This document shows, in pieces, positions 1 through 8,511 of a stretch of 40,487 bases of DNA. Both the position numbers and the translations under genes were made by a program. This DNA comes from Gammaproteobacteria bacterium. GTDB lineage: Bacteria > Pseudomonadota > Gammaproteobacteria > Steroidobacterales > GCA-2729495. A model generated the notes under the pieces. That model was given only the letters and a program-made list of their open reading frames with translations, made no database searches and was not told the origin of the DNA. The stretch is taken from assembly GCA_016874095.1 (NCBI GenBank), contig VGVH01000022.1:1-40487 (forward strand). The letters run 5' to 3'. The first letter of the stretch is position 1, and each line of letters begins with the position of its first letter.

Positions 1-1
1 C

Positions 2-1456
2 TGGAGCAGCAGCAACGCCTCCGCCTGCAGCGCCTCCGGCGGCTGGTCCGGCTCCCGACCCACCGCCGGCTCCCTCGCCGTCGGACCGCTCAACGTATCC
101 ACCGCGTTCGCTCTCAGTTGCAGCGGCACAGGTGGCACCGCGACGGCCACGGCGACGGCCACCGTCTCGGCGAATTCGGGCGGTGGCGGCACGACGCCGA
201 CGTACACGATCCTCCAGAATCCGGACGATCTCGCCAACGGCACCGTATTGAATGGAGCGACGGTTTCCGGCAGCGCCAGGGTTTTCGTCATGCCGGAAAC
301 CGGCGTGAACAGCGTCAGTTTCTATGTTGACGGCGTGCTGGCCCGAACGGAAAACCAGGCGCCCTTCGACCTGACTCAAGGCGGCAGCCTCTACAGTTTT
401 GACAGCCTCACTGCCGGCGCGCACACGGTGCGGGCAGTGATCGCGCTGTCTGCCGGCGGTACGACCGTGGGCGAAGCAACCTTCACCGTGCTGGATGGCG
501 ACGGCGGTGGTGGTGACGGCGGCGGTGGCGGAGACGGCGGCGGTGGCGGAGACGGCGGCGGAAATCCCGTGGACGAAGGACCGGTGCAGCCGGTGATCAA
601 TCTGGCGAACGGCAGTGTGCTCGGGCTCGACCTCAGCACGATCGATGCCCCCTACCGTGATCCGGAGGGCAACGCACTCGCGATCGCGGAGTGGCAGCTG
701 GCGAGCGACGAAGCCTTGGAAAACCTGCTGCTCGTGCGCGAACTGGAGGCCGAGACGGAGTTGCATATCGCAGCCGGCGTCCTGGATCCGGGCAGCGAGT
801 TCTTCGCCCGAACCCGTCACATCGACGTGGAGGGGGGCATCTCCGAGTGGTCGGAAATCGTCAGTTTCACGGCAGCCAGTGCACTTGAGGGTGACGGCGA
901 CCGCGACGGAATCGCGGACGACTCCAAGGTCGTCGGCAGTCACGACACGAACGGCAATGGCGTCGACGACGCGGCCGAGGGTATCTGTCACCTGCTCGAT
1001 GCCGAGGGTGGCGAAGTCGTCGGTATACAGACCGATGAGGGCGAGCTGAGTTGTTATCGCTCCTTGTCCGCCGAGGGCATCAAGGTGCCTGAGGCCAGTT
1101 TCCCGTACGGACTGTTCAGCTTCCGCGTCGCAGGTCTGCGTGTGGATCCGGAGAATCCGGCGCGCGCTACGATAAGCGTCTATGTGCCGAAGCGACCGCG
1201 CGGGAAGGCGACCTGGTACAAGCTCGATCCGGCCACGGGCCGCGTGTTCGAGCTGACCGGAGCGGTGACCTGGAACGGTCATACGGCGTTGATCGAGCTG
1301 GTCGACGGTGGCCCCGGCGACTTCGACGGCGTCGTCAACGGCGTCATCGTGGATCCGAGCGGTCCGGTCGTCGTGACCGAGAGCGGGAGCAGCATCGGCC
1401 TGTTGCTGCCGGGCTTGATGGTTCTGGTCGGGCTGCGTCGGCGTCGCCGCAGCTGA
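2..1456 (+). CDS. Surface protein, 3' part, choice-of-anchor U domain and C-terminal membrane anchor
   Basis: The reading frame is already open at base 2, so the gene begins outside the window; 484 residues are visible. In order they show an Ig-like repeat unit rich in Ser/Thr/Gly with paired Cys (about residues 1-55), a second Ig-like domain (about 75-165), a Gly/Asp linker, a fibronectin-like stretch (about 195-295) and a choice-of-anchor U domain (about 330-455, with the typical SFPYGLFSF and DGGPGDFDGVVNG motifs). The last 25 residues are a short hydrophobic segment ending in five arginines, the layout of GlyGly-CTERM and related sorting tails. Family knowledge: such proteins are exported, and the tail is cut or exchanged by a membrane sorting enzyme. 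Substrate and role are unknown. A hairpin follows the stop. The domain calls are firm; the tail class is less certain. Confidence 0.85.
   Translation, partial: WSSSNASACSASGGWSGSRPTAGSLAVGPLNVSTAFALSCSGTGGTATATATATVSANSGGGGTTPTYTILQNPDDLANGTVLNGATVSGSARVFVMPETGVNSVSFYVDGVLARTENQAPFDLTQGGSLYSFDSLTAGAHTVRAVIALSAGGTTVGEATFTVLDGDGGGGDGGGGGDGGGGGDGGGNPVDEGPVQPVINLANGSVLGLDLSTIDAPYRDPEGNALAIAEWQLASDEALENLLLVRELEAETELHIAAGVLDPGSEFFARTRHIDVEGGISEWSEIVSFTAASALEGDGDRDGIADDSKVVGSHDTNGNGVDDAAEGICHLLDAEGGEVVGIQTDEGELSCYRSLSAEGIKVPEASFPYGLFSFRVAGLRVDPENPARATISVYVPKRPRGKATWYKLDPATGRVFELTGAVTWNGHTALIELVDGGPGDFDGVVNGVIVDPSGPVVVTESGSSIGLLLPGLMVLVGLRRRRRS
515..562 (+). repeat. 18-base direct repeat coding a Gly/Asp linker
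   Basis: Two exact copies of an 18-base unit (515-532 and 533-550) are followed by a partial third copy, with a degenerate copy just upstream. It encodes the flexible GDGGGG linker between two domains of the surface protein. In-frame units like this can change in number by slippage, which would alter linker length without breaking the gene. Confidence 0.8.
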
Positions 1457-1483
1457 TCGCGCGTCCACGCGGCATTCTGTGAA

Positions 1484-1515
1484 TCAACGGCCGCATCGCG
1501 CGATGCGGCCGTTGA
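1484..1515 (+). terminator. Strong hairpin after the surface protein gene
   Basis: A perfect inverted repeat of 15 bases per arm (1484-1498 and 1501-1515) lies 28 bases after the stop codon. It is followed by a short, weak T-containing stretch. It probably ends transcription of the surface protein gene and separates it from the transglutaminase-like gene. Confidence 0.65.
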
Positions 1516-1528
1516 CTTTCCGGGTGCC

Positions 1529-2563
1529 ATGCACGATATCTCCCGCATGATTCATGCGAATCCGCGGCGCTGGTGGCGCCGGGCGGCAGTGATTCTGGCG
1601 GCCATGGCTGCCATCGCGGCCACGGTGGTCTATCCGGTGGCCGTGGATGACCGGGGCACCGAGGTCACGCGCTACCGCAACGCATTTCTCGCTGAGCGAG
1701 CGACGGCGGCGGACTGGGAATGGCCCGGTGATCGCCCGCCTGCATCCTTCCACGTTTCCGCGGAGCAGGTCCCGCCGCCGCTGCTCGCCTGGCTCGCGGC
1801 CAACACGCCGCAGGACGCGCCGTCCGACTGGGCGCTGGCCCGCGCGCTCGCCTCACGCCTGCACGGCTATACGCGCGATGGCGGCGCGATAGCGGACGAT
1901 GTCGTCACGTCGCTGCGGCTGATGCAGGCGAAGCAGACCGGCTACTGCGCCGACTACGTGCGCGTATTCGAGGCCCTGGCGCAGGGCGCCGGGCTGACGA
2001 CAAGGCAGTGGGCGTTTGCCTTCGACGGCTACGGTGGCTGGGGCCACACCGTCAACGAGGTCTGGGATCGGCGCGAGCGGCGCTGGACCATGGTGGACGT
2101 CTTCGGTGGCTTCGTCCCGACGAACCGGGCAGGGCAGCCGCTGTCCGCACTCGAGTTCCGACGACTGCTGCTCGAATCCCCTGGCAGCATCGTCTTCGAC
2201 CGGCTGCACCCGGTGCGTTTCGGGTTCAGGGATGACGCCGCGGCGCTCGACTATTACCTGCGCGGCCGCCACGAGTGGTACCTGTGGAACGGCAACCACG
2301 CCCTGCAGTACGACAACGATACCTGGGTGCAGGCCGCCGGCAGGTTCGGTCGGGCGCCCGAGCAGGTCGTCGCCATGCTGCGCGGGACCATTGCCGAGCT
2401 GCAGATCCTGCCTGACCCGGAAAGCGAGGCTGCGTTCGCTGCGCTGGAACGCACGCGTTGGCGGCTGGTCGCCGCGTTCGCGGCTGAAGTGGTCCTCGGC
2501 ATCGGCCTGCTGTGGTGCCTGATCGCCGGTCGCCGGTGCCGGGTCGCAGCTTCGCAGCTTTGA
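1529..2563 (+). CDS. Membrane transglutaminase-like protein
   Basis: The protein has 344 residues. Residues 20-38 form an N-terminal membrane segment and about 305-325 a C-terminal one, so the middle should lie outside the cytoplasm. The transglutaminase-like core shows the expected catalytic triad: Cys140 (TGYCADY), His173 (WGHTVNEVW) and Asp190 (WTMVD). Members of this fold act as transglutaminases or as cysteine peptidases; the substrate cannot be read from the sequence. It directly follows a gene for an anchored surface protein, which fits a role in processing or cross-linking exported material, but that is inference. The last eight codons and the stop lie inside a large inverted repeat (2535-2591), so the native C-terminus may have been changed by that element. 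Confidence 0.8.
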   Translation: MHDISRMIHANPRRWWRRAAVILAAMAAIAATVVYPVAVDDRGTEVTRYRNAFLAERATAADWEWPGDRPPASFHVSAEQVPPPLLAWLAANTPQDAPSDWALARALASRLHGYTRDGGAIADDVVTSLRLMQAKQTGYCADYVRVFEALAQGAGLTTRQWAFAFDGYGGWGHTVNEVWDRRERRWTMVDVFGGFVPTNRAGQPLSALEFRRLLLESPGSIVFDRLHPVRFGFRDDAAALDYYLRGRHEWYLWNGNHALQYDNDTWVQAAGRFGRAPEQVVAMLRGTIAELQILPDPESEAAFAALERTRWRLVAAFAAEVVLGIGLLWCLIAGRRCRVAASQL

Positions 2564-2591
2564 AAAAGCTGCGAAGCTGCGACCCGGCACC
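2535..2591. repeat. Perfect 26-bp inverted repeat between convergent genes
   Basis: The left arm 2535-2560 is the exact reverse complement of the right arm 2566-2591, with a five-base loop that contains the stop codon of the transglutaminase-like gene. The right arm ends one base before the ilvB stop codon. On the minus strand the hairpin follows ilvB directly, so it can act as a two-way transcription end. Its length, perfection and internal repetition (GCTGCGAAGCTGCGA) look more like a dispersed REP- or MITE-like element than an ordinary terminator. I see no second copy in the window. Confidence 0.8.
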
Positions 2592-4445
2592 TTAGAACAT
2601 TGAGCTGCCGGAGGGCGTGCTGCCGTCGGTGGGCTTGCTGCGGCTCGGGATGAAGTCGCCCGTGATCATCTGGTCGTAGGCCATGCCCGGGCCGATCATC
2701 GGGTAGACGCCGGCGTCGGGGTCGATGATGACCTCGAGGAAGGCGGGACCCTTGAACCCGATGAATTCGCGCACGACGCGCGGCACGTCGGATTTCTTCT
2801 CGAGACGCTCGGCGTAGCGGAAGCCGTCTGCCTGCGCGGCTTTCACGAAATCCTTCCGGCGCAGCGACTTGTCGCTCGCCGACAAGCGGCCCTTGTAGAA
2901 CAGCTTCTGCCACTGCTTGACCATGCCGTCGCCGAAGTTGTTCAGCACCAGCACCTTGATCGGCAGGTCGTAGGTCGTGACGGTCTCGAGTTCGCCCAGG
3001 TTCATCCGCAGGCTCGCATCGCCGTCGACGTCGATCACCAGCCGGTCCGGGTTCGCGAACTGCGCGCCGATCGCTGCCGGCAGGCCAAAGCCCATCGTGC
3101 CCATGCTGCCTGACGTGAGCCACAGCCGCGGTTCGCGGAAATCGCAGTACTGCGCCGCCCACATCTGGTGCTGGCCCACGCCGGTTGCGATGATCGCCCT
3201 GCCGCCGGTGTGGCGGTTCATTTCCTCGATGACGTAGTTCGGCTGGATCAGCTCGCTCGCGCGGTCGTAGTTGTTCGCGTAGGTTTTCTTCAATTGCGCC
3301 AGCTCGGCGTGCCACTCCTGGAAATCGGGCACCCTGGCGTGGCGCTCACCCCAGGCGAGCAGCGCATCGAAGTCGCGGATCATCACGCCCACGTGGTGCC
3401 AGTCAGCCTTCTTTACCTTGCCGATCTCTGCAGGGTCCACGTCGAAGTGCGCGACACGCTTCGCACGCGGGGCGAACTTGTCCGGAATCGCAGCGACGCG
3501 GTCGTCGAAGCGGGCGCCGACAGCGATCAGGAAATCGCAGTCCTCCACCGCGTAGTTCGCGAAGGCCGCGCCGTGCATGCCGAGCATGCGCAGCGACAGC
3601 GGCTGCGTCGTGTCCGCCGCGCCGATGCCCATCAGGGTTGTCGTCACGGGGATGCCGTAGCGGTCGGCGAACCGGCGCAGGACAGCGGAGGCATTGGCGT
3701 TCACCACGCCGCCACCGGCATAGATCAGGGGTCGCTTCGACTCGCCGAGCAGCGCGAAGAACGCCTTGCAGCGCGCAGCGGTCAGCAGATTCTGCTGCAC
3801 GGCCTCGTTGCGCTGGCGGTACCCCGGCACAGGCAGCAGGCCGGTGCCCTGGAATTCACCGATCCAGTTCTGGATGTCCTTCGGCAGGTCCACGACCACC
3901 GGGCCCGGTCGGCCCGTGCGGGCGATCTCAAAGGCGGTGCGGATCGTCGACTCGAGCTTGTAAGGATCCGTCACCAGGAAGACGTGCTTGGCGACCGAAC
4001 CCATGATGGCGGAGACCGGCGCCTCCTGGAACGCGTCGGTGCCGATCATGTTTGTCGCCACCTGGCCGCAAAGCACGACGATCGGCGTCGAATCGGCCAT
4101 GCAGTCGCGAACCGGGGTGACGGTGTTGGTCGCACCGGGGCCCGACGTCACCAGCACCACGCCCACACGGCCGCTCGCGCGCGCGTAGCCGGCTGCCATG
4201 AAGCCCGCGCCCTGCTCGTTGGCAGGCACGATGATCGGCAGTGGCTCGCGGCCCGCGGCGTCGCGGTGCTCGTCGTTGTAGCGGAAGACCGCGTCGTAGG
4301 TCGGCAGGATGGCCCCGCCGCTGTAGCCGAAGATCGTGTCCACGCCCTCGTCCGCGAGAACCTGCACGATCATCTCCGCGCCGCTCATGCGTTTTCCGGC
4401 GAGGGGATGGGGTGTGGCGGCGGCGGTCTGGGGCGCGGTTGTCAT
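2592..4445 (-). CDS. ilvB: Acetolactate synthase, large catalytic subunit
   Basis: This ThDP enzyme joins two pyruvates, or pyruvate and 2-oxobutyrate, in the first common step of valine, leucine and isoleucine synthesis. The 617 residues cover the three usual domains. Glu77 (ANEQGAG) is the expected cofactor-activating glutamate. A PGATNT loop, the central FAD/transhydrogenase-like domain and the C-terminal ThDP motif (DGDAS followed about 25 residues later by NN) are all present. The start at 4445 is preferred because GGAG lies just upstream; the frame stays open to 4574, but the extra residues do not resemble the family. The regulatory subunit gene ilvN lies head to head with it on the other strand instead of directly downstream, which is unusual. 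The 3' end abuts a 26-bp inverted repeat. Confidence 0.95.
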   Translation of the reverse strand: MTTAPQTAAATPHPLAGKRMSGAEMIVQVLADEGVDTIFGYSGGAILPTYDAVFRYNDEHRDAAGREPLPIIVPANEQGAGFMAAGYARASGRVGVVLVTSGPGATNTVTPVRDCMADSTPIVVLCGQVATNMIGTDAFQEAPVSAIMGSVAKHVFLVTDPYKLESTIRTAFEIARTGRPGPVVVDLPKDIQNWIGEFQGTGLLPVPGYRQRNEAVQQNLLTAARCKAFFALLGESKRPLIYAGGGVVNANASAVLRRFADRYGIPVTTTLMGIGAADTTQPLSLRMLGMHGAAFANYAVEDCDFLIAVGARFDDRVAAIPDKFAPRAKRVAHFDVDPAEIGKVKKADWHHVGVMIRDFDALLAWGERHARVPDFQEWHAELAQLKKTYANNYDRASELIQPNYVIEEMNRHTGGRAIIATGVGQHQMWAAQYCDFREPRLWLTSGSMGTMGFGLPAAIGAQFANPDRLVIDVDGDASLRMNLGELETVTTYDLPIKVLVLNNFGDGMVKQWQKLFYKGRLSASDKSLRRKDFVKAAQADGFRYAERLEKKSDVPRVVREFIGFKGPAFLEVIIDPDAGVYPMIGPGMAYDQMITGDFIPSRSKPTDGSTPSGSSMF

Positions 4446-4565
4446 AAGCTCCGGGCAGGGCGGGAGAGCCGAAAAATCCCCGCCGGGACAGTCCTTTGGC
4501 CCGAGTGTCTGTGAATTGCCTTTGCATTGCAATAGCGGACGAAGTCGGCCAACATCCCCGGTTCG
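4446..4565. promoter_or_regulatory. Shared ilvB/ilvN divergent promoter region
   Basis: These 120 bases separate the two divergent acetolactate synthase genes and must hold both promoters. An 11-base perfect palindrome, TTGCATTGCAA, lies at 4522-4532 near the middle and is a candidate operator. On the ilvB strand a short GC hairpin is followed by five T's near 4475, but no leader peptide rich in Ile, Leu or Val is seen, so attenuation is not supported. Promoter elements themselves are not clear. Confidence 0.4.
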
Positions 4566-5069
4566 ATGCGCCACATCATCTCAGTGCTGCTGCAGAACGA
4601 AGCCGGTGCCCTGACCCGGGTTGCTTCGCTGTTCTCCACGCGCGGCTACAACATCGACTCCCTCAGCGTCGCCCCGACCGAGGACCCGGCGTTCTCGCGG
4701 CTGACGCTCGTGACGATCGGCTCCGACGCGGTGATCGACCAGATCAACAAGCAGCTGCTGAAGCTCATCGACGTGGTGAGCATGGCCGACATGACGCAGG
4801 GCGATCACATCGAGCGGGAACTCCTGCTCCTGAAGCTCAAGGTGCCCGAGGCTGCCTGGGATCGGGTGAATGACACCGTGCGCCGGGAAGGCGCGCGCGT
4901 GCTTGACGACAGTCGCGCCGCCTACACGGTCGAGCTCACCAGCACCGGCGGACGCATCGACGCGTTCGTCGAGAAGATGAGCAATCTCGCGGCTATCACG
5001 AGCGTCGTGCGCAGCGGCCCGATGGCGCTCGCCCGCGGCGCGCCGGCCGCGGCGCCCGTTCCGGCCTGA
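4566..5069 (+). CDS. ilvN: Acetolactate synthase, small regulatory subunit
   Basis: The protein has 167 residues, the IlvH/IlvN length with both domains. An N-terminal ACT domain (about 1-75) begins RHIISVLLQNEAGAL and continues with RGYNIDSL; this is the domain that binds valine for feedback inhibition. The C-terminal small-subunit domain (about 80-160) follows, ending in an Ala/Pro tail. The start gives the standard family N-terminus, although no strong ribosome site precedes it. It lies head to head with ilvB and 14 bases upstream of proB, so it is probably transcribed with proB and proA instead of with its catalytic partner. The ilvN versus ilvH name is a convention here. Confidence 0.93.
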   Translation: MRHIISVLLQNEAGALTRVASLFSTRGYNIDSLSVAPTEDPAFSRLTLVTIGSDAVIDQINKQLLKLIDVVSMADMTQGDHIERELLLLKLKVPEAAWDRVNDTVRREGARVLDDSRAAYTVELTSTGGRIDAFVEKMSNLAAITSVVRSGPMALARGAPAAAPVPA

Positions 5070-5083
5070 CGCGGCAGAAGCCC

Positions 5084-6232
5084 ATGGCCAGCCGCGCTCG
5101 CCGCAGACCGGAGCGCTCCATTCTCAGGGACGCTGCCCGGGTCATCGTCAAGGTCGGTTCGTCGCTGCTCGTGCAGCAGGACTCCGGCCGCCTGAACCGC
5201 AAGTGGCTCTCTGCACTGGTTGCCGAGGTCGCGCGCATGCGCGGCCGCGGCCAGCAGGTCGTCCTCGTGTCATCCGGCGCCATCGCGCTCGGCCGCCGTT
5301 ATCTCGGCCTGCGCCCGGACCAGCGCCGCCTCGAGGAGAAGCAGGCGGCTGCCGCCGCCGGCCAGGTCATCCTGGCGCACGCCTACCAGGAACTGCTCAA
5401 CAAGCACGATATCAAGGTCGCGCAGGTGCTGCTCACGCTGGAGGACACCGAGAGCCGCCAGCGCTACCTGAACGCGCGCAACACGCTCGAGACCCTGCTC
5501 GCCCTCGGCGCGGTGCCGGTCATCAACGAGAACGACACTGTTGCGACTGCCGAAATCCGTTATGGCGACAACGACCGCCTCGGTGCGCGGGTCGCCGAGA
5601 TGGTGAGCGCCGACTGCCTCGTGCTGCTCTCAGACGTCGACGGCCTCTACGACGCCGATCCGCGCACGCACCCCGATGCGAAGCTCCTCCCGGAGGTCGA
5701 CGAGATCACGCCGGAGGTCGAGGCGCTGGCGGGTTCACCCGGGAGCGAATTCGGTTCCGGCGGCATGGTGACCAAGCTGATCGCGGCACGCATCGCGCTG
5801 TCCGCCGGCTGCGCGACCGTGATCGCCGATGGCCGGCGCATGAAGCCGCTCTCTGCGGTCGAGTCCGGCAAGCCCTGCAGCTGGTTCCGGCCGCGGCGCA
5901 CGCCGCTTGCTGCCCGCAAGCAGTGGATCGCCGGCACATTGAAGCCGCGCGGCACGATCACCATCGACGCCGGGGCGGAGAAAGCCCTGGCGGCCGGCCG
6001 CAGCCTGCTGCCGGTCGGCGTGGTCGCGGTCAGCGGCAACTTCAGACGCGGTGACGCCGTGAGCGTCGTCAACGGCGATGGGCGCGACCTCGCCCGCGGG
6101 CTGGCGGTCTACGGCATCGACGAGGCGCGGCGGATCCTGGGGCTGAAGAGCGACCAGATCGAGTCCGTACTCGGCTATCGTGAAGGCGACGAACTGATCC
6201 ACCGCGACAATCTCGTGGTGCTGGGCGGGTGA
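5084..6232 (+). CDS. proB: Glutamate 5-kinase
   Basis: This enzyme phosphorylates the gamma-carboxyl of glutamate, the first step of proline synthesis. The amino-acid kinase domain (about 15-265) shows [26 protein letters not shown] and the FGSGGM loop. A C-terminal PUA domain (about 285-370) is present, as in most long ProB proteins. At 382 residues it has the usual length. It starts 14 bases after ilvN and ends four bases before proA, so the three genes look like one transcript. ProB is normally inhibited by proline; the sequence shows no reason to expect otherwise. Confidence 0.96.
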   Translation: MASRARRRPERSILRDAARVIVKVGSSLLVQQDSGRLNRKWLSALVAEVARMRGRGQQVVLVSSGAIALGRRYLGLRPDQRRLEEKQAAAAAGQVILAHAYQELLNKHDIKVAQVLLTLEDTESRQRYLNARNTLETLLALGAVPVINENDTVATAEIRYGDNDRLGARVAEMVSADCLVLLSDVDGLYDADPRTHPDAKLLPEVDEITPEVEALAGSPGSEFGSGGMVTKLIAARIALSAGCATVIADGRRMKPLSAVESGKPCSWFRPRRTPLAARKQWIAGTLKPRGTITIDAGAEKALAAGRSLLPVGVVAVSGNFRRGDAVSVVNGDGRDLARGLAVYGIDEARRILGLKSDQIESVLGYREGDELIHRDNLVVLGG

Positions 6233-6236
6233 CGGC

Positions 6237-7523
6237 ATGAGCGCAACGGCGAAAGCAGCAGCGGACGAACTGGCAACCACCATGCGCGGCCTCGGCCAGC
6301 GCGCGAAGGCGGCGGCAAGGCAGCTCGCGCGCGCGACACCGGCGCAAAAAGACGCTGCATTGCGCGCGGCGGCCGCGGCGATCCGCGCCGGCGCCGACCC
6401 GATCATCGCGGCCAATGCCCGCGACATGGAGGCTGCGCGCGCCAAGGGACTGGCGAAGTCGATGCTCGACCGCCTGCTGCTCGACGCCGGTCGCGTGGAA
6501 GGCATGGCGCGCAGCATCGACGAGGTGATCGCGCTTCCCGAACCGGTGGGCCGCGTGCTCGCCGAGTGGCCGCGGCCGAACGGCATGACGATCCAGCGGG
6601 TCAGCGTGCCGCTCGGCGTGATCGGCATCATCTACGAGAGTCGCCCGAACGTGACGGCGGATGCGGGCGCGCTGTGCCTGAAGTCCGGCAATGCGGTGAT
6701 CCTGCGCGGCGGCTCCGAGAGCTTCCATTCGAGCCGCGCGATCCATGCCTGCCTGCAACAGGGGCTGAGATCCGCCGGCCTGCCGGAAGATGCCGTGCAG
6801 ATGGTGCCGACGACGGATCGCGCCGCCGTCGGCTACCTGCTCGCGAACATGCAGGAGTTCGTCGACGTGGTCGTGCCGCGCGGCGGGCGGAGCCTGATCG
6901 AACGCGTCCTGCAGGATGCGCGTGTACCGGTGATAGGTCACCTCGAGGGCATCTGCCACACCTACGTGCACCGCTCGGCCGACCGCGCCATGGCGACTGC
7001 CGTGACGCTGAACGCGAAGATGCGCCGCACCGGCATCTGCGGTGCAACGGAAACGCTCCTCATCGACCGTGACTGCGTTGCGAGCCATTACCAGCCGATC
7101 GCCGATGCGCTGGTCGCGGCCGGCTGCGAGCTGCGCGGCGACGCCGAGATCTGCGCCCGCGATGCGCGCGCGAAGCCGGCCACGGAGCAGGATTGGCGCA
7201 CGGAGTACCTCGACTCGATCATCTCGATCCGCGTCGTCGCCGGCGTGGACGAAGCGATGGCGCACATCGAGCGCTACGGCTCGGGCCACACCGAGTGCAT
7301 CGTCGCGGCCGACCAGGAAGTCGCCGACCGCTTCCTGCGCGAACTCGACAGCGCAATCCTGCTGCACAACGCCTCGACGCAATTCGCCGACGGCGGCGAG
7401 TTCGGCATGGGCGCCGAGATCGGCATCGCCACCGGCCGCATCCACGCCCGCGGCCCCGTCGGCGCCGAGCAGCTCACCAGCTTCAAGTACGTCGTGCGCG
7501 GGAGCGGGCAGACGCGGAAGTAG
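6237..7523 (+). CDS. proA: Gamma-glutamyl phosphate reductase
   Basis: The enzyme reduces gamma-glutamyl phosphate to glutamate semialdehyde with NADPH, the second step of proline synthesis, and works with ProB. The 428 residues match the family length and the aldehyde-dehydrogenase fold. Visible motifs are [12 protein letters not shown], the nucleotide-site stretch LRGGSES, the catalytic cysteine in [10 protein letters not shown] and the C-terminal motif [10 protein letters not shown]. The start codon lies four bases after the proB stop. The 73 bases downstream, before a converging methyltransferase gene, contain no convincing terminator. Confidence 0.96.
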   Translation: MSATAKAAADELATTMRGLGQRAKAAARQLARATPAQKDAALRAAAAAIRAGADPIIAANARDMEAARAKGLAKSMLDRLLLDAGRVEGMARSIDEVIALPEPVGRVLAEWPRPNGMTIQRVSVPLGVIGIIYESRPNVTADAGALCLKSGNAVILRGGSESFHSSRAIHACLQQGLRSAGLPEDAVQMVPTTDRAAVGYLLANMQEFVDVVVPRGGRSLIERVLQDARVPVIGHLEGICHTYVHRSADRAMATAVTLNAKMRRTGICGATETLLIDRDCVASHYQPIADALVAAGCELRGDAEICARDARAKPATEQDWRTEYLDSIISIRVVAGVDEAMAHIERYGSGHTECIVAADQEVADRFLRELDSAILLHNASTQFADGGEFGMGAEIGIATGRIHARGPVGAEQLTSFKYVVRGSGQTRK

Positions 7524-7596
7524 CCGATCGCTCGGCGCGCCAACCGGTCGATCAGCAGAACGCCTCTCGCAGAACGGCCGGCCAGCTGAGCGGTGG

Positions 7597-8370
7597 TCAG
7601 GCGCTCCAGAGCGTCAGCACGACGTCGAGGGTTTCCTCCACCAGCACGAGTTCGAGCGCCGTGCCGCCGGCGGGGCTGAGGCCCGCCGCGGTGGCGAGTG
7701 CGGCGGCGGTGTCCTTCTCGCCCGCGCGGTTCACCATCACGAAACGGCCGCCGGGGCGCAGGTTTCTGCGCACGCCGGCGAAGAATGCTGCGGGCCGCCA
7801 GGCCGAAAGCGGCAGGCGCCAGGCGAGCAGCGGGCCCGGTGTCACGAACGGGAACCAGGCCGTGATGACGTCGGAGGGCAATTCGAGTGCGGTGCAGTCG
7901 GCGACGAGGTACTCGGCACCCGGCACTTCCGCGACGTAGCCCGCTGCATAGTCGATGCGGCTGTGGCCATCGCGGTAGCGGCGGTAGCCATCGAGCTCGA
8001 CGCCGACGAGCCGCGACGGCTTGAAAAACGCCTGCAGCGCCTGTGCGTACCAGAAATTGGCGGAGCCCAGGTCGACGACCACCGCTCCGGCGGGGAAATC
8101 GCAGGCCCAGCGGCGCGCCGCTTCATCCAGGGCGCCAAGGTAGGCATAGCTGTTGCGGGCGGTGACGGATGCGAGCGTGGCAGCGAAGTCCACGCCCCAT
8201 GCGGCGCGCAGGCGGCCGATGCGCCGCGCTTCCGCGTCGTCGAGGCCCTGCAGCTGGCCGGCCGGCGCCTCCCGGCGCACGCCGTGCGATGGTCGCAACG
8301 CCTGCGACAGTGCGAGAGACAGCGCATGACGCAGGGCATGGAACCGATCGACGAGGCCGACGTCCTTCAT
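7597..8370 (-). CDS. SAM-dependent methyltransferase-like protein of unknown substrate
   Basis: The 257-residue protein has a class I methyltransferase core. Motif I is VVVDLGSANFW (about 97-107), followed by an acidic strand end GVELDGY (about 123-129) that would bind the SAM ribose. An aspartate-containing VADCTALEL segment and the late strand RPGGRFVMVN also fit. The N-terminal 90 residues are helical and Arg/Ala rich with no known domain. I do not recognise a named family and cannot assign a substrate. It converges on proA and diverges from glpD, so it is probably a single-gene transcript. Confidence 0.65.
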   Translation of the reverse strand: MKDVGLVDRFHALRHALSLALSQALRPSHGVRREAPAGQLQGLDDAEARRIGRLRAAWGVDFAATLASVTARNSYAYLGALDEAARRWACDFPAGAVVVDLGSANFWYAQALQAFFKPSRLVGVELDGYRRYRDGHSRIDYAAGYVAEVPGAEYLVADCTALELPSDVITAWFPFVTPGPLLAWRLPLSAWRPAAFFAGVRRNLRPGGRFVMVNRAGEKDTAAALATAAGLSPAGGTALELVLVEETLDVVLTLWSA

Positions 8371-8433
8371 CGCCCCGAGTATAAGTACCGGCGTGGGTTG
8401 CCGGGGGCCGCGCCGGGTGCGATCCTTGCGGGC

Positions 8434-8511
8434 ATGAGCGAGTCCGCCGGCTACGACTACATCGAGGGCGGCGACGAGAGCACCGGCGGGTCCGGCGTGC
8501 GCGTCGCCTGA
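8434..8511 (+). other. Short 25-codon reading frame overlapping the start of glpD
   Basis: An ATG at 8434 opens a frame rich in Gly, Ser and acidic residues that ends at a TGA at 8509-8511. The sequence CTGA at 8508-8511 overlaps the first usable codon of the glpD frame, as in translational coupling. It may be a leader peptide. It may instead be the true 5' end of glpD: adding a single C in the CC run at 8507-8508 would join the two frames without a stop. The sequence alone cannot decide between these. Confidence 0.4.

Noticed and set aside
3168-4514. Open frame of 448 codons antisense to ilvB
   Set aside because: It is a GC-driven shadow of ilvB with no recognisable motif.
4446-4565. Branched-chain amino-acid attenuator before ilvB
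   Set aside because: A small hairpin and T-run exist, but there is no leader peptide with Ile, Leu or Val codons.
6069-7445. Open frame of 458 codons antisense to proA
   Set aside because: proA is complete and well matched; the antisense frame is low in complexity and without a family.
7042-8511. Long plus-strand frame through the end of proA, the methyltransferase and into the glpD start
   Set aside because: It overlaps two real genes out of frame. Only its last 25 codons, from ATG 8434, may matter and are listed separately.
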